Shown here: one piece after another, positions 19,997 through 31,250 of the stretch
Position numbering within the stretch: the stretch's first letter is position 1
Layout of the letters: each line of letters starts with the position of its first letter
Source: Carallia brachiata
Lineage: Eukaryota; Streptophyta; Magnoliopsida; Malpighiales; Rhizophoraceae
Direction: 5' to 3'
Length of the DNA: 64,000 bases
Assembly: GCA_021464245.1 (NCBI GenBank)
Contig: JADCRB010000013.1
Span: 7,422,945-7,486,944, forward strand
The notes under the pieces: generated by a model
Database searches by the model: none
Told to the model about the DNA's origin: nothing
The model's input: the letters and a program-made list of their open reading frames with translations, nothing else
Translations under genes and position numbers: made by a program

Positions 19997-22685
19997 ATGG
20001 GAACTGGTTGGAGAAGAGCCTTTTGCACAATCCCCAGTGACCCAGAAGCCACCGGAGTTACAGATAAACAGCAGCAGCAAACAAGCCCCAATGCTAGCCC
20101 GATCCCCAGAAGCTGTGGTAAGCTGGGGTTCCTTTCCATCGGAAGCAATCCCACCACCCCCGCCAAATGTCTCAATCTGCCGTCTCGAGCCCAAGCTTGC
20201 GTTGCCGGACCACTGCCAGTACAGTAGAACCTGTACCATCCACAACTGAAAGTCCTAACCTCCATTGCAAAACCACGCCCAAAGCAGCCAAAACTCCAAA
20301 ACTGAGTTCAAACCCATCCTCGCCTCGATCCCCTTTCAAGTTATCTCTCTTCAGGAATAGCTTCAAGTTAAGAGTAAGATTTCTTATCTTGTAGTAAGCA
20401 CCAAAGTTGCGATGCCCTATCCACTTTCACCTGTTCAAGTAACGTTCGAGTCTGGTAGTTTGTGTTGGGGAAATAAACGGGATAAACAGCAAAGAAAAAC
20501 AATAAAAATACATAAATTTTACGTGAAAACCCCCCCCCCCAACAGTTTTTTTTTGTTGTGGATTCATATTATGTCAGATTGAATAGATTCGGGTCATCAT
20601 CCTCTAACAATTTGCAATGGCGTTGAAGTTTGGGTTTAGTGTGACAGATGTTTTCTTTCAATTTCTTACTGTTTTTTCATTTTATTTTTACTTTGGTTGC
20701 AGAGTAGTTGTGGAATCTGCTTGAACAGCGTAAAGACTGGTCAAGGCACGGCAATATACACGGCAGAGTGTGCACACGCTTTTCACTTTCCTTGCATCGC
20801 TGCCCATGTTCGTAAGCACAACAGTCTCGTGTGCCCAGTCTGCAATTCTACCTGGAAAGACGTCCCTTTGCTGGCCGTACACAAGAATCTCCAGCCCGAA
20901 TTATCCCACTCAGAAAACGACGTCGTAGACAACGCCACCTCCCCAGCCACGCACTGTAACAACAACAACAAGAAGCCAGAGGTAGAAGAGAAAAAAGTGG
21001 TACTGTTAGAATCTTCACCGAGAGCCGTAAAGAAGCCCGAACCGCAACATGAACAGCCACCAACTCCAAAATCCTCCGATTCCAGATCCTACGACGACGA
21101 CGAGCCATTGCTGTCTCCAACAGTTGGAGGGAGTTTAATTGTTCCGATTCCAGAAGCCGACGAGAATGCCGACGAAGAAGATGGAGATGTCGAGGAATTT
21201 CCGGGATTCTTGGTAAATCCCATCCCTTCATCTCTAATCAAACCATATGAAGTGACATCCAATGGCAGTGATACACGGAATGTTCAGGTTAGACTATTGC
21301 CTGAAGCCGCCGTTGTATCCGTGAGTCGTGGCTACGAAACTTATGCGGTGGCGTTAAGAGTGAAAGCGCCACCGACTGCGCAACCGGCCCGCGGTGGGAA
21401 CAACGCGGTTCCCATTTTAGAGCCGTCCCGTCGAGCTCCTATCGATTTGGTGACGGTGCTTGATGTGAGTGGAAGCATGGCAGGCGCTAAGATGCAGATG
21501 CTTAAACGCGCCATGCGTTTGGTGATTTCTTCTCTCGGCTCGGCTGACCGACTGTCTATCGTGGCTTTCTCCTCGGCTCCCAAGAGGCTGCTGCCTTTGA
21601 GGAGGATGACGACTAGCGGTCGGGACGTGGCTCGGCGCATCATTGACCGGCTCGCATGCGGTCAAGGGACCAGCGTGGGAGATGCTCTAAGGAAAGCGAT
21701 TAAGGTGCTGGAAGACAGAAGGGAGCGAAATCCTGTGGCTACTATCATGTTACTATCCGACGGTCAGGATGATCGTGTACAGAACAATGTGGCGAATCAG
21801 CGAAACGGATCGAGCCACGTGTCTTCTGCTCGTTTCGCTCACATTGAAATTCCAGTCCATGCGTTTGGTTTCGGTCAAAGCGGCGGCTACAGCCACGAGC
21901 CGGCTGAGGACGCATTTGCTAAATGCGTGGGTGGGTTATTGAGCGTGGTCGTGCAAGATTTGAGAATCCAGCTCAATTTAGCCGCCGGCTCTGCTCCAGC
22001 CGACATTGCCGCCGTTTATTCATGCAATGCTCGACCTACGGTTCTCAGCTCCGGTTCGGTGCGGCTAGGCGATTTATACGCCGATGAAGCGAGGGAGCTG
22101 CTGGTTGAACTGCGAGTTCCGTCGGCGGCGGTTGGGTCCCACCACGCGCTGTCAGTTCGCTGTCTCTACAAGGACTCCGCCACACAAGAGGTTGTGTACG
22201 GCCGCGATCAGGCTCTATTGGTCCCGCGTCCCCACGCCGTCCGATCATCGGCTCCTAAAATCGAGCGGCTGAGAAATCTTTTCGTCGCCACGCGAGCTAT
22301 AGCCGAGGCTCGCAGACTAGTCGACCACGGCGATTTCACGAGCGCTCATCACCTGCTGGCGTCGTCTCGGGCTTTGATATTGCAGTCGAGATCGATGCCA
22401 CCGGCCGATGAGTACGTAAGAAGCCTGGAGACTGAACTGGCGGAGGTGCATTGGAGGAGGCAGCATCAGATGGAGCTGCAGCAACAGAAGCAGCAACAGA
22501 TCGTGATGATCCAGCGGCGGAGAGGGAGCGAGAGAGAGGCAATGGCAATGACCGACGAGGACGGGGAGCCGCTTACGCCGACATCAGCTTGGAGGGCGGC
22601 TGAGAAGCTGGCTAAGGTAGCCATGATGAAGAAGTCGTTGGATAGAGTCAGCCATTTGCACGGCTTGGAAAACGCTAGATTTTAA
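19997..22685 (+). CDS. RING-H2 and vWA domain E3 ubiquitin ligase, WAV3/EDA40 family (one-base lesion in exon 1)
   Basis: Two coding exons: 19997-20373 and 20703-22685, with a GT-AG intron in phase 0. The N-terminus MGTGWRRAFCTIPSD followed by PIPRSCGKLGF and SSPSLRCRT is the family signature. Exon 2 starts with a RING finger, CGICLNSVKTG ... CAHAFHFPC ... CPVCNSTW. A von Willebrand A domain follows, with an intact MIDAS motif DVSGS (about 21460-21475) and LLSDGQDD. The C-terminal helical part ends NARF. Known members in Arabidopsis (WAV3, WAVH, EDA40) are E3 ligases in root growth and gravitropism. Exon 1 changes frame near 20157-20161: a run of five C, where six would keep family similarity and make the exon a multiple of three. 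As written, translation ends at 20227. With the frame kept, the protein would be about 786 residues. Confidence 0.9.
20374..20702 (+). other. Intron of the RING/vWA gene
   Basis: Starts GTAAGA and ends TTGCAG. It contains an odd C-run (about 20530-20540) after ACGTGAAAA, and the words around it (GGGGAAATAAACGGGATAAAC to CAACAG) look like a short fragment of a dispersed repeat. Not proven. Confidence 0.75.
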
Positions 22686-22704
22686 AGAAGAAGAAGAAAC
22701 ATCG

Positions 22705-22710
22705 AATAAA
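22705..22710 (+). terminator. Possible polyadenylation signal AATAAA
   Basis: AATAAA lies 20 bp after the stop codon of the RING/vWA gene. It is the only canonical hexamer close by, but it is very near the stop; plant poly(A) signals are loose, so the true site may be further down. Confidence 0.3.
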
Positions 22711-24432
22711 TTATTGACCTAAAAATAGAGCAAAAAAAAAAAAAAAAAAAGGAGGGAAATTGAGAAAACTGAAAAAGAAATGAGTTGGTTACGTTGGACA
22801 TGGAGATTACATTACATAGTGTTAAAACAGGATTGATTGGATGGGTGCTGAAGCTTTGTCGTTTTTTTTTGTGAAGGCTCTACGCGGAGAGGGGAAATGT
22901 GTACCGTAGGATTTACTGTCTTTGCTCTTCCTGTCGAAGTAAAAAAGAGTGTAAATTTGTTTGATAGGTCAGTTGCTTTGTAGCTCATTATAGAATTGAA
23001 TTTCTCACTTTCTTCTTATTTCTCTTTCAAAAACATGGTTGAGGTATTTTTTTTTTTTTTCCATTTTTAGATGGTTAAAGTAATTAATAATTACCTAATA
23101 GTTATTTGATGTGTCTCTCTTATTCACAATTTAAGTTCACTCACAATTTAAAGTCGAGTCTCAGTATCCATATTTGAAAGTAATGCTCTTCTTTGACAGT
23201 TAATTTGATTGTGTGCACGTGAATTGGTTTCAGACTCCACAATTACTGTGGTCAGTGTAAATGAGATTCGTTCAGGTCTAACAGTACTCAACTGAAAAGT
23301 TTTTTTAAATGGGTTGGGTTGAATGAAGCACATATATAAGAGATATTCTAGTCTCAACCCGCAAATTTAATAACCGATATACTTGCATTAAATTTTTTTT
23401 TATTCAAAAAAAAATTAGTTAACAATCATACTTGTTTTTTCCATTCTATAGTGTTTTGGCAGCATCTAAAAGGACAGAATGATTGAGGCAGTAGGTAGCT
23501 ATGGGCTGGAAATGATGATTGAATAATTTGTTAGCTATGATGCCTGCCTCTCTCCCAAAGAATATGAGAATTATAGATTACCTTAAACAAAGTTGGGTTA
23601 CACCCCATTGTGATTGTGAGGTTGCCGATGGGCTTTGGGTCCCATGCAATCATGCCCCTTCCTCGCAAATTTTTGTTCCATACTTCCATGCATTGTTTTT
23701 GATTTAATGCGAGTACCACTACAGACTCCTTTTCCTAAGAATTCTCCTTCTCATCAGTAGGGCAATTGACCCACAAGCAAGATTGATTACTATTACTGGC
23801 TTGCAATAGAGACAATGGAGTTTGCCTTCTCACTTATTCAATGACATTGCAGAACCCAATTTGAAATATTTATGGTCCAGTCAATTTGATGAGTTTCCAT
23901 CCTATTTCCTTGCAATGTCAAGTCTCTTTCTCATTCTTTTTTTTTTTTTGGTCAAGTCTCTTTCTCATTCTCTAATAGCTCAATTTGATTTCTCCACAGT
24001 TTGGTCCATAGGCATGGCCCACGAACAGCAATCAGAATTAAACACCACAGCCGACGGTGGGGATGGACCAGTCTACTTTTAGATCAAACCTAAAAGGCAT
24101 CATAAGGATAAGGTAGACGTGGCCATATCCTATGTAGGAACCATTTTCTAAGTTTTTGGCACGAACAATCAATGGACAGAAAATTTGAGCTTCTTCCAAT
24201 ATCGATATTGTACATTACTATATGTTGCAAAAGGACTGTCAATGCGAATATTGGATCGTCAAATTTGATGTATTTCGACGATTTTGTGCATGAAGGTTGA
24301 AAAAAAATAATAGATGGGTATTTTGAGATGTCATATGCGCTAAAGCCACTCCTAGTTCGCTCCAGGAGATTGGCTCTGGTGCCAACTTTTCTTTTACTTT
24401 TTTCCTTTTTTTCATAGAGCAAACCTACGTAT

Positions 24433-24604
24433 CTCAAGTATTTTTATTTTGAACGATATTTTAGTTAAAATTATAATTAATATTTTTTAAATAAAATTAA
24501 TAATTTTTAAATATAATAAATATTTTAAAAATATTAATTTTTATTTTTAAAATATTAATTATAATTTTAACTAAAATACTATCTAAAATAAATATATCTA
24601 AGAG
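24433..24604. mobile_element. Foldback element with about 50-bp near-perfect arms
   Basis: GATATTTTAGTTAAAATTAT (left) pairs with ATAATTTTAACTAAAATACT (right), and the pairing extends outward through TATTTTTATTTTGAA / TAAAATAAATATATC. The centre is A/T only. Noncoding, with no clear target duplication. Confidence 0.55.
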
Positions 24605-24884
24605 ACGAACATATTCTTTTTTTCATACGTGCTCAAGAGGTCAAGCGAATCTCTTTCCATCACATTACCTGCTGCTTTTCCCGGTTGGAAATCTCCATGC
24701 ATTGATCATCACCACCACACCACCCCCATCTCCTTGGCTGGAGGACAGCTAGCACCGGATAACTACACGTGTGTCAATTATGGACCAAGTTTGCTGTTGG
24801 TGATAAAAGACAGGAAAAGAGAAAGTTAAAAGAGAGTGGCATGACTTCTCATCCCTTTGATTGCTTGGCATATTTTTGGATGGG

Positions 24885-25070
24885 TATTCGGATGTCATAC
24901 GAGTTAGATAGACGTAAATTTTATGTAATTATAAATATATTTTATATAATTATAATTAAAAATATATAATAAAAAATAATAATATTTTTATTTTATTTTT
25001 TATTATTTTAATTATATAAAATATAATCATAATTACATAAAAATTACTATATGTTTACGAGGATATGCCA
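24885..25070. mobile_element. Foldback element, about 185 bp
   Basis: The left side (GGATGTCATACGAGTTAGAT .. GTAAATTTTATGTAATTATA) is inverted at the right (CATAATTACATAAAAATTAC .. TACGAGGATATGCCAC), around an AT-rich centre. The arms exceed 70 bp with some mismatches. Confidence 0.55.
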
Positions 25071-27894
25071 CTCAGGGCTGCCCACCAATTTTTTCTCCTT
25101 TTGGATTCTTTAGGTGAATAGGTAGATAGGTAGCTGGTTTTGTCCTAGTGGAAGTGTAACTGACAGATCAACTGATTAGTAAAACTTGGAACGACTATTG
25201 CTGACAGTACTAAGTACTACTAACCAAATGACAGCTAAGGCACTTACTAGCGAGACATCTCTCCATGTGTTGTTACTTATTATTTAGATTCCCACGGAAA
25301 AATTTCTGTGAAGAACCTTGTCCTCAAACAAATTCCATGAAAGGTTTCTGCACCACACACAGCACTGTACAAAATCGTCATGCTCAAGTTAAGTTAATAA
25401 GTATAATTATTTATTAATAAAATATAATTATATTGATAAAATATAAAATAATAAAATTAAAATAATAAAATTAATAAATGTTATCGTAAAATTTAAAATA
25501 TAAATTTTATATAATATAAATTAAAAAAAATTCTCACACAAAATATTATTATTGTTACATTTTGTTAATAAATAGTTGCATTCATCAAGTTGAGTACGAC
25601 GACTTTGTATGATTGTTGCGTATAGTGCACAAACTTTTCCCCTTCCATGAAATAAGAATGAAGCCAAAAGGACGCAAGCTCTACCATACCTTACTAAAGG
25701 GGACTTTTCACATCGGAGTGAAGACCATTGAAGGGAAGAAAGCAGAAAGAAGACAGAGAGAAAACCCCCAAGGCAAACAAGGTTATATAATTGAAAAGGG
25801 CTAGGACTATTTACATTAAACGACTATGTCTTTATACATGCAAAAGAGGTATCAAACCAAAATTGGTCTGTTTGGATTGTAAGAATTTAATGAAAAAGAA
25901 AGTGATGAGAAAGAAAATAATTTGATAAGAAAGTTGTGAGAAAAAAAAGTGAATAAATCCGTTATTTGGATAGATAATGATTATGTGAGAAATAAAATGA
26001 TCAGAAAGTGAATTGATATATTTAGATTGTATAAAAAAATTATATAAAAGATATTATATGAGAAAATATTATACTATTCATGTTGATTTAAATTATTATT
26101 TCTTAGTTTGTTGTCCCACGTGTTATACGGTAGAGATTGGGTATTTAAGTAAAGTCATTTTAAAAAAAAAAAATTCTAATTCCATTTTACTGACCTTTTT
26201 TTTTTTTTCACTTTCCTCAATTGGTTTAACAGTTTGACAATTTGTTCTTTACAACCTGTCTTTTACAGCTTGTCCTTGCGCGTTTCCAGAAATCATTCAC
26301 TTTTCTTTTTCTATTCTAACTGCAAAACAAACACAGCATTTAAGGTTGTGTTTGTGTAAATAGCCTCATCCATCAGCCATTTGACTGCTATGCATTCCAA
26401 GTATTTAAAAACAGAATAACACGGAATTTCGGGTAATAGCGGGAGCTGGTAAGGTATTTAAAGTGGTGTTGAATCCTGCCAGAAAGTCCATGTATTTCCA
26501 ATGGGACGGACCAATTATTACTCTATCTACGGCCACTTCCATAATGCCATGATTCCATCAGTGCAGTCGAACAAATAAACATCTGAGTGGGAACATAAGT
26601 TCTAAAGAAACCAACAAGACCTACGCTGATAGGCCGCAAAAGCAAAGCCCCTGAGAAAAATTTGAGGTTCAAATTTCAACCCTTCCAACCACTCATAAAA
26701 ATGTAGACTCTAAATAGTATAGTAACGATAGTAAAAAATTGAATAGAAAGTAAATAGAAAAAAAAATGAATAAAAAATAATATAATAATAATAATATTAT
26801 AATTGATAAAAAGTAATGATTAAAAAATTATAAAAAAGAAAATAAATAGTAATTTGTGAGAAAAAAGTAAAAATTAATTATTTGAATTGATAAAAAATTA
26901 ATATAAAAGAAAATAAATAAAAAATAAATAATTTTTTCATTTCTTTTCTTTTTCATAGATAATTGCCAATCAGAGGGTAAAAGTCTGCTTTACCCGGAAA
27001 ACAAAGAAAAAAAAGGTTCTGCAGATTACGGAAGCTAGAATAATGCCTCTCTTGGCCAAGCACCATTTACGTGGGTTACTATCACTTTTTTTTTTTTTTT
27101 TTAGTTTACAATGAGCCCTATTAGGCATATAAGGAAAAGAGAAAATAAGGTTGATAAAAGTTGAATTCTCCACCTCGTAATTGAAAAACACTCTTTTTAA
27201 TTATTAAAGTAAATACTCAACTGAGCAATTACTCATCCTCTATATTATCACCTCTTCTTGGCCCAATCGTGTGTTTTCAAATAATGGACCAGCAGATGAT
27301 TAAAGATCTTCGTAGCCCATTAAGGGGGCTGTTGCTAACTCTATAGGCCCAAAAGGCATAGGAAAGTTTGAAGATCGAAGTCAACTTGATCAACTTTGGA
27401 AGTTTGCTAGAGAAATCCAACTGTGACCAAGTTTTTCAAACTTCACCACGCGCATTGAAAAGTAGACGTCAAAGTGCAGAAACTTTTCAAAGGAAGGATA
27501 ATTAAAAAGCACAGGAAAAACTGAAAAGCCATTATAATTGGTACTTGCATCAAAACTCCAACTCTACACTGAAAATTTTGAAAAATGAACTAATATAATT
27601 ACAAAGATAGAGAGTTTATCGAATCAGGCCATAAACTCTGGGACTGATGGTTACATGGAACAAGCTCACATGGTTGCTCAATTGTACGAAGGCGATGGAT
27701 ACATGAGCACACCCAAATGGAAGTTAGGGACAGAGTCTTACAACAGATAAATGAAATGAAGGATCCCTGCAGGGACCAACAATTTGCAATGACCGTAAAG
27801 ACTTAAATGGGGGTCAACACTCACGATTAGCTGAAGATGTTTTCCCTTATTTAATTGGCCGAAAGTCAATGAATGTGCTAGTAGTCATTGAATC

Positions 27895-30581
27895 TTACTT
27901 CTGGTTTTGTTTGGCTCGAAGCTTTTGTTCCAAAACTGCTACCTCTGTCTCAAGGCTGAACATTCTGTTGAGAGCATGCATATTCTCAAGAGTCTCACTT
28001 AGAGTTCGGCTGTCACTTCCATCGCATCTCAGGTGCTGCATTGGACCATGAAGAAGCTTATTAACTATGCCACGGCTGAGGTCATCCACAGCTCGCCTTG
28101 TCTTCTTTGAGATATCATCACCCATTTTTGACAGACATTTATCCAGTTCCGCAACTCTGATTCTCTCAGCATAAGCCCTCAATTTCTTGATGGTAGGAAC
28201 TGTCTCCAAGGAATCTCTCCAAGCTTCAAATTGTTTTGATTCTTCAGCAATAATAGCCTGAGCTTCCATCGCTTTTCTGAGACGATCTTCTTTATTAGCT
28301 GCCACAACCTCCTTAAGGTCATCAACATTGTAAACTCGCACATTATCAACGTCATTAACACATGAACCCACATTCCGTGGAACGGAGATATCAACAAATA
28401 ATCTCAAACCCCCAACTTCTGAACCAACTAACGGGAGATCCTTGACATGGTCTCTCAAGAATAATGGTGTCTCAGATGCTGTGCTCGTGAAAACAACATC
28501 AGCCTCAGCAGCACAAGTCATCATCTCTGTTAGGGGTTTATAAATAATCTCAACATCCTTCAGCTCCTCACTTATAGCTGCAACTTTCTCCTCACTTCTG
28601 TTCACAACAACCATCTTCGTGCATCCTTTTGCGCTAAGTGTTTAATCACAAGTTTCCCCATCTTGCCTGCTCCAATCACCAACATTCTGGCAGTAGCATG
28701 TGAAGATTCAGGAAGCTTCATCAGAGCCAGTTCAACAGCAGCAGAGCTTACTGAAACAGCTCCAGCAGCAATATTTGTCTCAGTTCTAACCCTCTTTCCA
28801 ACAGAGATTGCATGCTTAAACAGCCCACTAATGTTCCTTCCAAAGCCAACAACTCCTTGACCAACCTTGACAACTTGTTTAACCTGAGCAAGAATCTGGC
28901 CTTCTCCAAGAACAAGAGAGTCAAGACCTGCAGATACTTCAAAGAGATGTCTTGTCGCATCATTATTGTACAACAAAAACCGATGCTCACAAATTTCTGA
29001 AACAGGGATGCCACTTGTCTGCCATCAAGAGAAACCACCAGTTTATTAGCAAATCTAAAATTTTTAAACTCACATCAATTTGGTCAACCATAGAGGAAGC
29101 AAGTAAAAATCACATGCCATATATGTTTAAGCAAAAGCTACATGAGTAGAGACAAAGAACTGATTTCTTCTAGACAGCAATGATAAAATGACAAGTAAAA
29201 ATGATCACAAGCAACTGTTCAGATGCTTTTAGTTGCTGAAAAGTCTAAACATAGTAAACTAGGTATTATCCAATAAATAATAACCAATCAGTTGTCAAGG
29301 TTCTTGACCACACGAACTTTCTATGTCACAGACCGAACCAATTAAAAATGCCAAGGGAAAAGTCTCTTAAATTCCATAACAGGGCAAGTTTGAAAAAGAG
29401 AAAATACCTTTGACATCCATTCAGTGACTTCCTTTACCCCACGATGTTGAGACAGTGCCACAGCATATATTTCCATTCTGTTGCAGGTGCTAAGAACAGC
29501 AGCCTCTTCTATATGATTCAAACCACAAAGCTCCCCAATGGCTCGAGGCCATTCAGCTTCGGGAATGGCAAGTTTTTCACGCATTTCGACTGGTGCAGTA
29601 TGAACACTAAGGCCAATTACCACAATGCTGGCCCTCTCCTTCGTATATCCTGATAGAGATCAATAATGATAATATCAGCTAATCAACATAAGTGGCAGAT
29701 TGAGAAAACTTCATCTGTTGTTTGTCATGCAAATTATAATGACTAAAATATATAATAACCCTCGTGAGATGATGTTCCGAAGATTATTATTAGGCCGAAT
29801 AATCTAACACAAGTAGTCATTTATTTATTTTGATCAGGCAACTAATAATCGACCAGAGTCATGAACCCCAACATAAAGATGCTGTCCAAGTGTCAATTTT
29901 TCACATATGGTAAATGTCCATCGACAGATACAGATTTGAAATGTTAATGTCTAAACCAAAACTTTGTCTTGAGAATAATTCCATGTTTTTTGGTAAACCA
30001 TTCCAATCAACACAAAAATGCGTCGCATTACTGAACAAATGCAAATCAACAAGTTTCCTAAGAATAAAACCAATAAGAGATCTGAACTTTGAGTGCAAAC
30101 GATTCAACAATTGAGCAAACAACCCGACACTGAAACCCGGATTACACTTGAGAACAACAACAACTCAGTTGCAATGAATACTAATCAGAAAAGAAAAAAT
30201 CCAGGAAAACAAAATTCCAAAATTCTCAAGCTGAAAAGCAAACAAAAATATCCTAAATAGGGACTCACTATCAGCGGCGGAGGTCTTGAGCTGTTCAAGA
30301 GCGGACAAACTGGAAACCTTAGCCGGATCGATATTGGTGTCGCTCTCAACCCCAACATCCGTCGAAGCAGCAACCTCGCATCTAACCCCTCCTCTCTGCG
30401 TCCAATACCTCCTACGAAAGCTCCTGTTTGGCTTGCAGAACAAGCGCAATTGCACCAGCGGCAACCTTGCCGGAGACGAAACCGCCGCCGCCGACGCCAA
30501 CGAGGAAGACGCCGAATGCAACAAGAAAGTCTCCATTTTGGCACCGGCGAGGGCGGTGGCGAAACCGCTGGGAACAGCCAT
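27895..30581 (-). CDS. HEMA: Glutamyl-tRNA reductase, chloroplast (HEMA), one-base lesion in exon 3
   Basis: Reduces glutamyl-tRNA(Glu) to glutamate-1-semialdehyde with NADPH, the committed step of chlorophyll and haem synthesis in plastids. Minus-strand exons: 30581-30269, 29649-29408, 29018-27895, all with GT-AG introns. Exon 1 encodes a Ser/Ala-rich transit peptide and the start of the mature protein. Exon 2 has the catalytic cysteine in [11 protein letters not shown]. Exon 3 has [13 protein letters not shown], the NADP-binding [10 protein letters not shown] and the C-terminal dimerisation helices with [14 protein letters not shown]. The C-terminus ends RAKQNQK. In exon 3 the frame shifts at a run of four A (plus strand T, 28627-28630); one more base would make the exon a multiple of three and keep the family sequence. 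With the frame kept the length is about 559 residues, normal for plant HEMA. Known control is by light, haem and FLU; no control site was identified here. Confidence 0.95.
29019..29407 (-). other. HEMA intron 2
   Basis: On the minus strand it starts GTATTT after an AAG codon and ends GGCAG before ACAAGTGGC. No element seen inside. Confidence 0.85.
29650..30268 (-). other. HEMA intron 1
   Basis: On the minus strand it starts GTGAGT and ends ATCAG before GATATACGAAGG. It splits an arginine codon (phase 1). No other feature seen. Confidence 0.85.
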
Positions 30582-31088
30582 GAATGAAACCCTAACCGAG
30601 TAATGAGAATTCGGACACAAAGACAACAGAGAGAGAGGTTTATGCGAGAGCTGTTCGAGGAACGACTCCTGGAGGTTGGGGGAAAGTGAGAGGGCGTGTG
30701 GCTTCCTGGTTTCTCGGTTCTGTTTTTTTTTTTTTTGGTTTTGGTTTTGGTAAATTTCTAATTTTTCTTGTTCTTTGACGTTGGAGGAGTTGGAGTTGGT
30801 CGGGCACAATTTTGTTGACTTTTCCCAATGGTCCTATTGGCTAGTGGGGAAAAAATTTTGGTATATCTTTTGAAAATCCACAAAGACCCACTTGAGGTAA
30901 GTGATGATCTCTTCACTTTTTTTTCTCAATTCTGATTGGCGGGTGCTACGCACGTTTTATCCACATGCTAACCCCATTTTCTTGTCCCCTTTTATCACTC
31001 AAACATTTGACTAAAATTAATGGGCTGGGCTTAGACCATGTGTAATAAGTCCAATAATTTTTTTTTTAATTTCATTAAGATGCTTATC
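30582..31088. other. 5' leader and upstream region of HEMA
   Basis: The minus-strand leader is CT-rich near the start codon, followed by ordinary spacer. Frames that run through the start codon upstream are extensions without similarity. Confidence 0.4.
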
Positions 31089-31106
31089 AAACTATACTAG
31101 TCTTGT

Positions 31107-31232
31107 GAGGTTGAGTATTTATTCAATTGATTGAGATGGTTGTCTCTCAATTATAGGTGGAAAGTTCAAATTCTACCAAATTCTACTTCTCCCTCCCCAA
31201 ATGCCCAATAGGACTCCTTATAGATAAAAAAA
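31107..31232 (+). mobile_element. SINE-like insertion with 18-bp target duplication
   Basis: Flanked by AAACTATACTAGTCTTGT (31089-31106) and AAACTATACGAGTCTTGT (31233-31250), one mismatch in 18. The 126-bp insert ends in an A-rich tail (GATAAAAAAAA). It contains a degenerate internal Pol III promoter pattern: an A-box-like TCAATTGATTGAGATGG and a B-box-like AAAGTTCAAATTCTACC. A long target duplication plus an A tail is the product of LINE-type retrotransposition. Confidence 0.7.
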
Positions 31233-31250
31233 AAACTATACGAGTCTTGT

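Larger units (their letters stand above)
22750..27894. other. Intergenic spacer, AT-rich, with foldback elements
   Basis: No gene recognised. Two foldback elements (24433-24604 and 24885-25070) are listed separately. A stretch near 25862-26335 begins GGTCTGTTTGG and ends CCAAACA-like (GCAAAACAAACACAG), which may be another Tourist-like element, but the ends do not align well. A tRNA B-box-like GAGGTTCAAATTTCAACC near 26663 could be a decayed SINE. The HEMA 3' UTR must lie in the last few hundred bases (minus strand). Confidence 0.5.

Noticed and set aside
20037..20394. Separate small genes in exon 1 of the WAV3-type gene
   Set aside because: These are the three frames of a single exon split by the 1-bp lesion; the family motifs run from one frame to the next.
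30165..30809. Longer HEMA N-terminus starting upstream at about 30809
   Set aside because: The upstream residues are Lys/Asn/Gln-rich leader translation; the transit peptide starts at [13 protein letters not shown], as expected for length and composition.
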